Below, piece after piece: positions 8,327-16,566 of a DNA stretch of 64,000 nt. Within the stretch, counting starts at the first letter, position 1, and each line of letters opens with the position of its first letter. Under the pieces are notes generated by a model. The model saw only the letters and a list, made by a program, of their open reading frames with translations. It made no database searches and was not told where the DNA came from. The translations under genes and the position numbers were made by a program. The stretch is from the NCBI RefSeq assembly GCF_032121415.1, contig NZ_CP135079.1, positions 5,642,001 to 5,706,000 on the forward strand, written 5' to 3'. The DNA is from Streptomyces parvus (GTDB lineage Bacteria; Actinomycetota; Actinomycetes; Streptomycetales; Streptomycetaceae).

Positions 8327-9790
8327 ATGCAGCGTTCTCAACAGCGTGCGGAAACGCCCCCGGGGCACGTCGTCGTCATCGGCGGCGGCATCGCCGGGCT
8401 GGCGGCCGCCCACCACCTGGTCGCCACCGGCCTGCGGGTCACCCTCCTGGAGGCGACGGACCGGCTCGGCGGCAAGCTCATGGCCGGCGAGGTCGCGGGC
8501 GTCCAGGTCGACCTGGGGGCCGAGTCGATGCTCGCCCGGCGCCCCGAGGCGGTCGCGCTGGCCGAGGCGGTGGGCCTCGGCGACCGCCTCCAGCCGCCCG
8601 CCACCGCCACCGCGTCGCTCTGGACGCGCGACGCGCTGCGCCCCATGCCCAAGGGGCACGTCATGGGCGTCCCCGGCGACCCGGCGGTCCTCGGCGAGGT
8701 GCTGTCCCCCGAGGGCCTGGCCCGGATCGCCGAGGAGCGCGACCTCACCCCGACCCCCGTCGGCGACGACGTCGCGGTCGGCGCGTACGTCGCCGACCGG
8801 CTCGGCCGCGAGGTCGTGGACCGGCTGGTGGAGCCCCTCCTCGGCGGGGTCTACGCGGGCGACGCCTACCGGATCTCGATGCGCGCCGCCGTACCCCAGC
8901 TCTTCGAGGCCGTGAAGGAGGGCGGCCCGCTGCTGGACGGTGTCCGCCGCATCCAGGAGCGGGCCGCCGCCCGGCAGCAGACCGGCCCCGTCTTCCAGGG
9001 CATCGCGGGCGGCATCGGCACCCTTCCGGCCGCCGTCGGTGACGCCGTACGGGCCGAGGGCGGCGAGATCCTCACCGAGACCCCCGTCCTCGGCCTGACC
9101 CGTACGGAAACGGGCTGGGCCGTCCGCACCGACACCCGGACCATCGCCGCCGACGGCATCGTCCTGGCCACCCCCGCCTGGTCCGCGGGCACCCTGCTGG
9201 CCGCCGAGTCCCCGGCCGCCTCCGCCGAGCTGTCCGGCGTCGAGTACGCCTCGATGGCCCTGGTCACCCTCGCCTTCCGGCGCAGCGACATCGAGGCGAA
9301 CCAGGCCCTGCGCGGCCGCTCCGGCTTCCTGGTGCCCCCGGTCGACGGGCACACGATCAAGGCGTCCACGTTCTCCAGCAACAAGTGGCAGTGGGTCGCC
9401 GACGCCGCCCCCGACCTGTTCGTGCTCCGCACCTCCGTCGGCCGCTACGGCGAGGAGGACCACCTCCACCGCGAGGACGAGGAACTCGTCGCCGTCTCCC
9501 TGCGCGACCTCGCCGCCGCCACCGGCCTCACCGCCCGGCCCGTCGACAGCGAGGTCACCCGCTGGATCGGCGGCCTGCCGCAGTACCCGGTCGGCCACCT
9601 GACCCGGGTCGCACGCATCCGCGACGAGGTGGCCAAGCTGCCCGCCCTGCGGGTCTGCGGCGCGGTCTACGACGGGGTGGGCATCCCCGCCTGCGTCGCG
9701 AGCGCGCGGCGCGCGGCCGACGAGATCGCGAGCGAGATCATCGCCACGCCGACCCTGGTTCGGGGCACGGGGAGCGAGGCGGGACAATAG
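8327..9790 (+). CDS. hemY: Coproporphyrinogen/protoporphyrinogen oxidase (HemY/HemG type), 487 aa
   Basis: FAD-dependent oxidase that aromatises the porphyrinogen ring. The FAD motif VVVIGGGIAGLAAAHHL lies near residue 15, followed by the RLGGK motif. The C-terminal GxGxPxC-like segment is VCGAVYDGVGIPACV. The neighbouring hemQ shows that this organism uses the coproporphyrin route, so the physiological substrate is probably coproporphyrinogen III (enzyme name CgoX). The start ATG 8327 is preceded by GAGAGT six bases upstream, which can be read either as a weak ribosome site or as a -10 box. The stop is 4 bases before hemQ. Confidence 0.95.
   Translation: MQRSQQRAETPPGHVVVIGGGIAGLAAAHHLVATGLRVTLLEATDRLGGKLMAGEVAGVQVDLGAESMLARRPEAVALAEAVGLGDRLQPPATATASLWTRDALRPMPKGHVMGVPGDPAVLGEVLSPEGLARIAEERDLTPTPVGDDVAVGAYVADRLGREVVDRLVEPLLGGVYAGDAYRISMRAAVPQLFEAVKEGGPLLDGVRRIQERAAARQQTGPVFQGIAGGIGTLPAAVGDAVRAEGGEILTETPVLGLTRTETGWAVRTDTRTIAADGIVLATPAWSAGTLLAAESPAASAELSGVEYASMALVTLAFRRSDIEANQALRGRSGFLVPPVDGHTIKASTFSSNKWQWVADAAPDLFVLRTSVGRYGEEDHLHREDEELVAVSLRDLAAATGLTARPVDSEVTRWIGGLPQYPVGHLTRVARIRDEVAKLPALRVCGAVYDGVGIPACVASARRAADEIASEIIATPTLVRGTGSEAGQ
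9783..9788 (+). promoter_or_regulatory. Putative -10 box for leaderless hemQ transcription
   Basis: GACAAT overlaps the hemY stop codon and ends 6 bases before the hemQ ATG, which has no Shine-Dalgarno sequence. hemQ may therefore be made both by coupling to hemY and from its own leaderless message. Confidence 0.4.
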
Positions 9791-9794
9791 CCGT

Positions 9795-10523
9795 ATGAGT
9801 GCTCCCGAGACTGTGACATCAAGCAAGAGTCCGAACGCCGGCAAGAAGGCCAAGGACCTCAACGAGGTCATCCGCTACACCCTGTGGTCGGTCTTCAAAC
9901 TGCGCGACGTCCTCCCCCTGGACCGCGTGGGATACGCCGACGAGGTGCAGGAGCTGTTCGACCAGCTCGCGGCCAAGGACATCACCGTCCGGGGCACCTA
10001 CGACCTGTCCGGGCTGCGGGCCGACGCGGACATCATGATCTGGTGGCACGCCGAGACCTCGGACCAGCTCCAGGACGCGTACAACCTCTTCAGGCGCACC
10101 AAGCTCGGCCGCGCGCTCGACCCGGTCTGGTCGAACATGGCGCTGCACCGCCCCGCCGAGTTCAACAAGTCGCACATCCCGGCGTTCCTCGCCGACGAGA
10201 CGCCCCGCGACTACATCAGCGTCTACCCCTTCGTCCGGTCCTACGACTGGTATCTGCTGCCCGACGAGGACCGCCGCCGCATGCTCGCGGACCACGGCAA
10301 GATGGCCCGGGGCTACCCCGACGTCCGCGCCAACACCGTCGCCTCGTTCTCGCTCGGCGACTACGAGTGGATCCTCGCCTTCGAGGCGGACGAGCTGTAC
10401 CGCATCGTCGACCTGATGCGTCACCTGCGCGCCTCCGAGGCACGGCTCCACGTGCGCGAGGAGGTCCCGTTCTACACGGGCCGCAGGAAGAGCGTCGCAG
10501 ACCTGGTGGCCGGGCTCGCATAA
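9795..10523 (+). CDS. hemQ: Coproheme decarboxylase (HemQ/ChdC), 242 aa
   Basis: Chlorite-dismutase-fold enzyme that oxidatively decarboxylates coproheme to haem b with peroxide. The sequence keeps the radical-forming Tyr in VYPFVRSYDWYLLP (Y144) and the proximal haem His in MLADHGKMARGYP (H167). The Arg seen in true chlorite dismutases is not expected here. The length is normal for the actinobacterial branch. It follows hemY by 4 bases, and this pairing is diagnostic of the coproporphyrin-dependent haem pathway used by Gram-positive bacteria. An imperfect terminator follows at 10622-10658. Confidence 0.95.
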   Translation: MSAPETVTSSKSPNAGKKAKDLNEVIRYTLWSVFKLRDVLPLDRVGYADEVQELFDQLAAKDITVRGTYDLSGLRADADIMIWWHAETSDQLQDAYNLFRRTKLGRALDPVWSNMALHRPAEFNKSHIPAFLADETPRDYISVYPFVRSYDWYLLPDEDRRRMLADHGKMARGYPDVRANTVASFSLGDYEWILAFEADELYRIVDLMRHLRASEARLHVREEVPFYTGRRKSVADLVAGLA

Positions 10524-10598
10524 CCAGCGAGTCCCGCACCACCCCAACCCGGAAGATCAGAGAGTCGGGCACCGGGCACCGATCGTGCCGTCCGCCTC

Positions 10599-10698
10599 TC
10601 CAGCGACACCGGGTTCGGCTTCGGGGGCCGTCCCACCGTCCAGGTGTGGCGGCCCCCGCTCCGTGCTCACCGCCCGGTCAGTCCAGCGACACCGGGTT
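10599..10698. repeat. Direct duplication of the peptidase 3' end
   Basis: A 17-base identity (10599-10615 and 10682-10698, period 83), with partial similarity for about ten more bases. The right copy encodes the last residues of the S33 peptidase (PNPVSLD then stop). The left copy, just beyond its stop, would read PNPVSLE in the equivalent frame. It looks like the remnant of a longer or duplicated 3' end. Confidence 0.6.
10622..10658. terminator. Convergent terminator hairpin
   Basis: 9-bp perfect outer stem (10622-10630 against 10650-10658) with an inner CCACC/GGTGTGG pairing. It lies between the convergent hemQ and S33 peptidase genes. Confidence 0.65.
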
Positions 10699-12240
10699 GG
10701 GCTCCGGGTGCGCGGCGCAGTCCGCACCCCGCCCCGGCACCTCGCCGGTCAGCAGATACCGGCGCAGATGATCGTCGACGCAGGCGTTCCCCGCCCCGCC
10801 GATGCCATGCGTCCCCGCGTCCCGCTCGGTCACCAGCGACGACCCGGGCAGCCGCTTCCGCAGCTCCAGCGCCCCCTTGTACGGGGTCGCCGCGTCCCGC
10901 TCCGCCGCCAGGATCAGCACCGGCGGCAGCTCGCCCCACCCCACGCGGACGTCCAGCGGCCGCTGCCGGGGAGCGGGCCAGAAGGCGCACGGCAGGTTCG
11001 AGAAGGCGTTGTCCCAGGTCTCGAAGGGCGCGACGCGCGCCAGCTCCGTGTGGTCGCGGTCCCACACCCCGAAGTCCTCCGGCCAGGGCGCGTCGTTGCA
11101 CTCGACCGCCGTGTACACCGCTTGGGCGTTCTCGTTGTCCTTCGCCGCCACCGCGCGCGGGGACGCCTGCGCGACCAGCGGCTCCGGGTTGCCCCGGACG
11201 TACTCCGACAGCGCCGTCGCCCGCATCGCCCAGTAGTCGTCGTAGTAACCGGCCCCCAGGAACGCCGAGTGCAGCTGCCCCGGCCCGACCTTCCCGCCCG
11301 CCGGCTTCACCGCCAGCTCGGCGCGCACCTCGTCGTAGCGCCGTTGCACCGCCTGCGGGGTGGTCCCCAGGTGATACACGTCGTCGTGCTTGGCGACCCA
11401 GCGGCGGAAGTCCTCCCAGCGCGCCTCAAAAGCCAGCGACTGGCCCATGTTGGAGCGGTACCAGATCTGCTCCGGGTCCGGATCGACCGCCGAGTCGAAC
11501 ACCATGCGGCGTACGTGGGAGGGGAACAGCGTCGCGTACAGCGCCCCGAAGTACGTCCCGTACGACGCCCCCATGAACGTCAGCCGGCTCTCGCCGAGCG
11601 CGGCCCGCAGCACGTCCAGGTCCCGGGCGTTGTTCAGCGAGGTGTAGTGCCGCAGCGCTTCGCCCGCGTGCTCCGCGCAGCCCCGCGCGTACGCCTTCGC
11701 ACGGGCGACGCGCCGCTCCTTGTACTCCTGGGTCGGATGCGTCGGCGCCTCGGCCGGGCCCTTCGTGTACGCGGCGGGGTCCTGGCAACTCAGCGGGGCG
11801 GAGGAGCCGTTCACCCCACGCGGGGCGTAGCCGACCAGGTCGTACGCCTCGGCGATCTCCTTCCACTCCGGCAGCTCCCCGGCCAGCGGGAAGGTGATGC
11901 TGGACGCGCCGGGGCCGCCGGGGTTGTAGACGAACGCGCCCTGCCGCTCCTCGGCCGGACCGGTGGCGGGCGTCCGGCTGACGGTCAGTTCGAGCTGCCG
12001 CCCGTCCGGCTCCGCGTAGTCGAGGGGCACCTTCACCGTGCCGCACTTCAGGGAGTCCGGGAGCATCTCCTCCGCGGGGCAGGCGACGAAGTCGATCCCG
12101 GCGGCGGTGGCCCGGGCGGCGGCGATCGCGGTGCCCCGGTCCTCGGCGGAACCAGGACGTTCCCAGGCCCCCGCCGGAGCGGCGGCGAGGGCGGACAGGA
12201 CCAGGGAGCCGATCGATGTGTAGAGCGCAGCAGTTCTCAC
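10678..12240 (-). CDS. Secreted alpha/beta-hydrolase, S33 tripeptidyl-aminopeptidase type, 520 aa
   Basis: Exported peptidase of the family that removes tripeptides from protein N-termini. The GTG start at 12240 is preferred because it follows AGAGAGG and puts a signal peptide at the N-terminus (hydrophobic core ALYTSIGSLVLSALAAAPAGA). A frame extension to 12330 adds a non-signal-like leader. The nucleophile elbow is GASYGTY, preceded by an oxyanion segment VYNPGGPGAS. The acid is in AERDAATPY, and the His is in GTHGIGG. Cysteine pairs suggest disulfides. Part of its 3' end is duplicated downstream. Confidence 0.9.
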   Translation of the reverse strand: MRTAALYTSIGSLVLSALAAAPAGAWERPGSAEDRGTAIAAARATAAGIDFVACPAEEMLPDSLKCGTVKVPLDYAEPDGRQLELTVSRTPATGPAEERQGAFVYNPGGPGASSITFPLAGELPEWKEIAEAYDLVGYAPRGVNGSSAPLSCQDPAAYTKGPAEAPTHPTQEYKERRVARAKAYARGCAEHAGEALRHYTSLNNARDLDVLRAALGESRLTFMGASYGTYFGALYATLFPSHVRRMVFDSAVDPDPEQIWYRSNMGQSLAFEARWEDFRRWVAKHDDVYHLGTTPQAVQRRYDEVRAELAVKPAGGKVGPGQLHSAFLGAGYYDDYWAMRATALSEYVRGNPEPLVAQASPRAVAAKDNENAQAVYTAVECNDAPWPEDFGVWDRDHTELARVAPFETWDNAFSNLPCAFWPAPRQRPLDVRVGWGELPPVLILAAERDAATPYKGALELRKRLPGSSLVTERDAGTHGIGGAGNACVDDHLRRYLLTGEVPGRGADCAAHPEPNPVSLD

Positions 12241-12388
12241 GCGCGGGGCCTCTCTGCGGATGCGGAGAGGAATGGTCGGGCGGCCCGGCGGATATGTCCA
12301 GCACCGCCCCGGAATGTCTCTGGAATCCACCTTGATGGGCGCTCAAAAGCCTTATGTGCGCGCCTGATTCAGCTCCAGCGGGACCGGT

Positions 12389-13438
12389 TCAGGATCCCCC
12401 TCCGCAGCTGGATCCCCCGCCCCCGCCCCCGCAGCTTGAGCCGCTGGAGCTGCCACAACTGGAGCCGCCGCCGCAGCTCGACCCGCTGCCGCCTCCGCAG
12501 CCGGACCCCGAGGAGCACCCGGATCCGCCACCACAGCTCGATCCGGAGCCGCCCCCGGTCGACCCGCCGCAGCTGGAGCCGCCCGGACCGGACGCGGCGC
12601 ACCAGACCGTCGCCGCGCCGACGGCGGTGACACCCGTCGCCGTGGACCCGGCGACGCGCGGGGAAGGCCGCCGCCGCGGAGCGCTCAGCCGTGCCGCCGC
12701 CATCAGCTGGGCCTGGAAGACCGGGTCCGGCAGGGCGCGCAGGCCCAGGGTCGCGACGAGATGGGCGGGGGTCACCACGTAGGCGTAGGCGGCCCGGAAC
12801 GCCTGGGCGGCGTGGCGCCCCGAGGCCGTGAGGCGGCCCGCGGAGGAGTTGGCGACGATCAGCCCGGTGAACGAGCCGATCACGATCGCGGGCAGCATCT
12901 TGATGATGAACGGGACCGTGAAGTCCAGGGAGTCGTCGGTGACGAACTGGCCGAACGTCAGCACCAGGCTCACGGGCAGGGCGACCAGGCACACGATCCC
13001 CTGGGTCAGGCCCCAACGCCGCAGCGGGCGGAGCCGGTGGGGCGGCACCAGCAGTCCGCGTGCCGCGAGCCCGTCGCCGACCTCCTGGACCGCCGGGTGC
13101 CGCATCACGGCTTCCCGCAGGACGTGCAGGGCGCCGTTCGGCGCGGCGGCCAACTCCTGGAACACCGCGCGTTCCACCGGGTCGTTCGCCTGTGCCCGCT
13201 GTACGGCGACGATGCCGGGCCCGCCGACGGCCAGCCGGCCGTCCGCGTGCAGGGTGGCCAGGGCGGTGTCCACCACCCTGGCCGGGCCGCCGTTCAGGAA
13301 CGCGACCTCGTACAGGTCGTGAAGGGCGACGCCGCGGCCCGGAGAGGGGCGGCGGGACCGCTCGGCCACGGCTTTGACGACGAGCAGCACCGACGAGACG
13401 ACGACCGCGAGGGTCGCCAGCAGAGCGAGCGTGTTCAT
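12389..13438 (-). CDS. TIGR04222-type membrane protein with Cys/Gly/Ser-rich tail, 349 aa
   Basis: ATG start at 13438, with a short N-terminal membrane helix (LALLATLAVVVSSVLLVV). A soluble segment with alpha-helical texture follows (residues about 25-150), then two more helices (QGIVCLVALPVSLVLTF and MLPAIVIGSFTGLIV). The last 75 residues are low complexity, built of Gly, Ser and nine Cys, mostly as SSCGG units (for example SGSSCGGGSGC); these lie after about residue 275. The pattern matches what I know as the TIGR04222 group. The MNIO-type DUF692 gene ends 5 bases before this gene's start on the same strand. I infer that the cysteines may be modified or bind metal; nothing shows it directly. 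Confidence 0.8.
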   Translation of the reverse strand: MNTLALLATLAVVVSSVLLVVKAVAERSRRPSPGRGVALHDLYEVAFLNGGPARVVDTALATLHADGRLAVGGPGIVAVQRAQANDPVERAVFQELAAAPNGALHVLREAVMRHPAVQEVGDGLAARGLLVPPHRLRPLRRWGLTQGIVCLVALPVSLVLTFGQFVTDDSLDFTVPFIIKMLPAIVIGSFTGLIVANSSAGRLTASGRHAAQAFRAAYAYVVTPAHLVATLGLRALPDPVFQAQLMAAARLSAPRRRPSPRVAGSTATGVTAVGAATVWCAASGPGGSSCGGSTGGGSGSSCGGGSGCSSGSGCGGGSGSSCGGGSSCGSSSGSSCGGGGGGSSCGGGS

Positions 13439-13443
13439 GACGG

Positions 13444-14757
13444 TCACTTCCCCACGAGGACGGCACGGGCCGCCCGGACCAGACGGGTCGTACGGCGGGG
13501 GGGCCGGGCACCCGACCGGTCCTGCCACCAGTACGTCAGCCGGCGCCGCGCCGCCGGATCGTCGGGACCGCCCGCGATGAGCACGTGCTCCGCGAAGTCC
13601 AGGGCGTCCCGGCGGTAGCCACCGGACATCGGGCGGCTCCCGGCGTACGCGAGGAACGCGGCGCGGTAGCCGTCACCGAGGATCTCCGGCAGCTCGGGGG
13701 CCACCTTGGCGACGACGTCGGCGCGCTTGGCGGCCAGCGCCCGGCTCTGCACGCGCAGCCGCCGGTGGTCGAAGCCCTCGGGGGCGGGCGTTCCGGCGAC
13801 CAGGGCGGAGAGCAGGGCGGTCTGCGCGACGGCGGTACGGTCACGGCTCCCGGCGGGGACGGGGGCGGCGGCCGTACGGCGTCCGGCGCCGGCGGTGTCG
13901 TCGGACGCGGGAGTGGGGCCCCGGCCCGCCGAGGGTGCCGCCTTTCGCAGCGTCGCGCGGATCGCGTCGAGTTCGCCCGCCAGCTCCGCGCCGGGCGGGA
14001 AGGCGTCGTCCCGCTCCAGCAGCACGCCGGGCGGATCGACCCGGGAGCGCAGCTCTGCCAGCACCTCCAGGACGGGTTCGGACACCGGGTGGGCGTGGGT
14101 GTCGTGCCAGACGCCGTTCTTCTCGACCCCGCCCGCCACATGGACGTACGCGATGGCCTCCACCGGCAGCTCGTCGAGCGCCTTCGCCGGGTCCTGGCCG
14201 AGGTTGACGTGGTTGGTGTGCAGATTGGCCACGTCGATCAGCAGCCGCACCCCGGTCCGCTCGACCAGCTCCGCCAGGAACTGCCCCTCGGTGAGCTCCT
14301 CGTCCGGCCAGGAGATCAGCGCGGCGATGTTCTCCAGGGCGAGCGGCACCGGCAGCGAGTCCTGCGCGATCCGCACGTTCTCGCACAGCACGTCCAGCGC
14401 GTCCCAGGTGCGGGGCACCGGCAGCAGGTGTCCCGCCTCCAGCCTCGGCGACGCGGCCAGCGGCCCCCCGGCCCGTACGAACGCGATGTGCTCGGTCACC
14501 AGGGGCGCCCCCAGCAGTTCGGCCCGCGCCGCGAGACCGGCGAGCCGGTCGGGGTCGGGGCGGTCCGCACCGCCGAGGCCGAGCGCCACCCCGTGCGGCA
14601 CGACCGTGACGCCGCGCTCGCGGAGCCGCACGAGGGAGTCGGGGAGGTGGTCGGCGCAGAGGTTCTCCGCGACCGCCTCCACCCAGTCGATCCCGCTCAA
14701 CGACTCGACCTCGGCCGCGATCTCCGGCCGCCAGCCGATACCGATACCCAGTTCCAT
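13444..14757 (-). CDS. DUF692 (MNIO-type) iron oxidase with extra C-terminal domain, 437 aa
   Basis: TIM-barrel enzyme of the DUF692 family, to which MbnB, TglH and ChrH belong; these are multinuclear non-haem iron oxidases that modify peptide cysteines. Likely metal ligands are all present: H55 (VPHGVAL), H90 (TEHIAF), E142 (LENIAAL), D175 (IDVANLH), H206 (YVHVAGG), D219 and H221 (HDTHAHP), and E248 (LLERDD). After an Ala/Pro linker, residues about 325-437 form a second domain (RRLRVQSRALAAKRADVVAK, later DALDFAEHVL and LTYWWQDRS). This resembles the small partner proteins that accompany such enzymes, but that is a guess. The start ATG 14757 is chosen for the MELGIGIGWRPE opening; 14802 is possible. 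It is directly upstream of the Cys-rich membrane protein. Confidence 0.85.
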   Translation of the reverse strand: MELGIGIGWRPEIAAEVESLSGIDWVEAVAENLCADHLPDSLVRLRERGVTVVPHGVALGLGGADRPDPDRLAGLAARAELLGAPLVTEHIAFVRAGGPLAASPRLEAGHLLPVPRTWDALDVLCENVRIAQDSLPVPLALENIAALISWPDEELTEGQFLAELVERTGVRLLIDVANLHTNHVNLGQDPAKALDELPVEAIAYVHVAGGVEKNGVWHDTHAHPVSEPVLEVLAELRSRVDPPGVLLERDDAFPPGAELAGELDAIRATLRKAAPSAGRGPTPASDDTAGAGRRTAAAPVPAGSRDRTAVAQTALLSALVAGTPAPEGFDHRRLRVQSRALAAKRADVVAKVAPELPEILGDGYRAAFLAYAGSRPMSGGYRRDALDFAEHVLIAGGPDDPAARRRLTYWWQDRSGARPPRRTTRLVRAARAVLVGK

Positions 14758-14879
14758 GACGCCCCCCGTCCCCCTGCTCACCTCGTTCTGTTCAGGGGTC
14801 ATGGCCCCGTCGTGCGGCGATGAACCCGAGCGGGGAGACGTTCAGAGCTTCATTTGAGGTTCCGGACCCGCCGCTGTCG

Positions 14880-15677
14880 TTATGGCATCGGCATCATCGT
14901 GGGCGGCACCGGACGCGAGGTGAAGGACTGGTCGCCGGTCGGCGTCACCGGCACCGGGGCCAGCGGGGCCTGGCCGTCCCGGGGCATCGACGGGCCGGAA
15001 GGGCTGGACGTCGACCCGCTCACCGCTTCGCGCGCCAGGGCGTCGAAGTCGACGAACCCGGTGGCCTCCAGCATGGTGATGTGGTCCAGCACGGTCTGGT
15101 TGGCGTCGCTCGCCAGTTGCCGGATCAGCGTGTTCCGGGTGGTGTGGCGGACCTGGCCGATCAGGCCGAAGACCTTGCCGTGGGCAGCGCGCAGGATATT
15201 GGCGAACTTCCGCTCGTACTCGTCCCCGCTCGCCGCCGTCAGCTCCCGCAGCCACTCCTGCTGCTGGGCGGTCGGCTGGTTGGGCAGCTCCACCCCGAGC
15301 TTGGCCGCGACGTCCCGCGCCCGCCGGTCCAGGTCCGTGTGCCCGACGACGAGGTGGTCCCCGGCGGACTTCGTCGCCTCGCTGGGGGCCCGTTCGATCG
15401 CCTGCTGACCGGCGGGCAGCTCCCACAGCCCGGCGAGCCGCACCTTGACCAGGAAGTCGCGGTCGGTCGCGGAGAGAGGCCCCCACTGGGTGGCGACACT
15501 GGAGGCGTTGAGATTCGCCTCGCCGGTGCCCGAACGGTCCGCGTAGGACCAGACGGGGAACGCGAGCGCTCCGACTGTGGCAACCAGTGCCGCGATGATG
15601 AGGGCCGTGCCGTTGATGCGTCGCAACAAGGTGTCTCCCGGGCCGAGGCGTGACAGCGTCGATCGAACAGGCGTCAA
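14880..15677 (-). CDS. DUF4142 family secreted or membrane-anchored protein, 265 aa
   Basis: Contains a DUF4142 ferritin-like helical region (about residues 70-205, with ATDRDFLVKVRLAGLWELPA and the helical LRAAHGKVFGLIGQVRHTT). An N-terminal hydrophobic segment (TALIIAALVATVGALAFPVW) is either an uncleaved signal anchor or a signal peptide. The C-terminus is Pro-rich and disordered. No metal-binding set could be assigned with confidence. It stands 122 bases upstream of the MNIO gene on the same strand, so co-transcription is possible but not evident. Function unknown. Confidence 0.75.
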   Translation of the reverse strand: MTPVRSTLSRLGPGDTLLRRINGTALIIAALVATVGALAFPVWSYADRSGTGEANLNASSVATQWGPLSATDRDFLVKVRLAGLWELPAGQQAIERAPSEATKSAGDHLVVGHTDLDRRARDVAAKLGVELPNQPTAQQQEWLRELTAASGDEYERKFANILRAAHGKVFGLIGQVRHTTRNTLIRQLASDANQTVLDHITMLEATGFVDFDALAREAVSGSTSSPSGPSMPRDGQAPLAPVPVTPTGDQSFTSRPVPPTMMPMP

Positions 15678-15766
15678 TCAACCGCCAATCGACTGGCTGT
15701 GCAGGCTACTTGGCGGTAATGCCGATAGAGCAGTACCGGGAGATACGCAAGAGGAACCAGAAACGT

Positions 15767-16495
15767 TCAGCGGCGCAGCGCCGGGTGGTCGGCGATCACC
15801 GTGCAGGAGCCCGGCGCGATCTCGGTGAACCCCGCGTCGCGCACCACCGGCAGCCCGCTCGCCGTCAGCTCCCGCCAGCGCTCCGCCCCGGGGGTGGCCA
15901 CGGCGAGCGGGAACCCGGCCTCGCGCCAGGTCTTGCGCTCGGTGTCGGACAGCTCCCACCAGGCGAGCTGCGCCCCGTGCCCGGCCTGGGCCATCGCCTT
16001 TCCCGCCGACATGTCGACATCCGGGTTCAGCCACAGGACCGGGCCCGAGAGGTCGGGCGCGGCGGGCGGCTCGGGGTCGTCCAGGTCGGTGCCCGACACC
16101 TGGAGCTTGGCCAGCTCCTTGGGCCAGCCGTCCAGCGGGATCGGCGGGAACACCCGTACCTCCGCGCCGTCCTCGCCCGTCACCGTGATGCCGTCGAGCG
16201 CCGCAGCCTTGCGCCACTCCGCACCCCGCGCCCGGCGCACGACCTTGCGGATCCGGGCGTCCTGCCAGTCCCGCACGGCCGCCGCCCACTCCCCGTCGCC
16301 GAGGGACCGCTCGTCGGAGAGGATCGTCAGCACCGCCCGGGCGGCGGCCCGCAGTGCGTCGGTGCGGGCGGGCGGGTCCGTCTTCTCCAGGTGCAGCACC
16401 AGGGGCAGCACGAACTGCGGCGCCTGGTCGCGGTCGGCCGGGCCGCTGCGGAACGGGTTCCCGGGGGCGGGGGAGGGGGTGTCATGGCTGGTCAC
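15767..16495 (-). CDS. Peptidyl-tRNA hydrolase, PTH2 type, 242 aa
   Basis: The C-terminal half carries the archaeal/eukaryal-type peptidyl-tRNA hydrolase fold. Key motif SAGKAMAQAGHGAQLAWW has the conserved Lys and the Gln/His pattern, and a later stretch VVRDAGFTEIAPGS matches the TxIxPGS signature. The N-terminal region (about 90 residues) is a helical extension. Two GTG starts compete (16495 and 16525). Neither has a clear ribosome site; 16495 is reported because MTSHDT-type openings are common, and the ten extra residues look uninformative. It is divergent from the AIM24 gene. Confidence 0.78.
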   Translation of the reverse strand: MTSHDTPSPAPGNPFRSGPADRDQAPQFVLPLVLHLEKTDPPARTDALRAAARAVLTILSDERSLGDGEWAAAVRDWQDARIRKVVRRARGAEWRKAAALDGITVTGEDGAEVRVFPPIPLDGWPKELAKLQVSGTDLDDPEPPAAPDLSGPVLWLNPDVDMSAGKAMAQAGHGAQLAWWELSDTERKTWREAGFPLAVATPGAERWRELTASGLPVVRDAGFTEIAPGSCTVIADHPALRR

Positions 16496-16566
16496 CGTCC
16501 CAGTCTGCCAGGCGGACGAGGTCACCTGCTTGGCGGAACGAAGGGGTCCGGGTGAGGATGCTCCGC

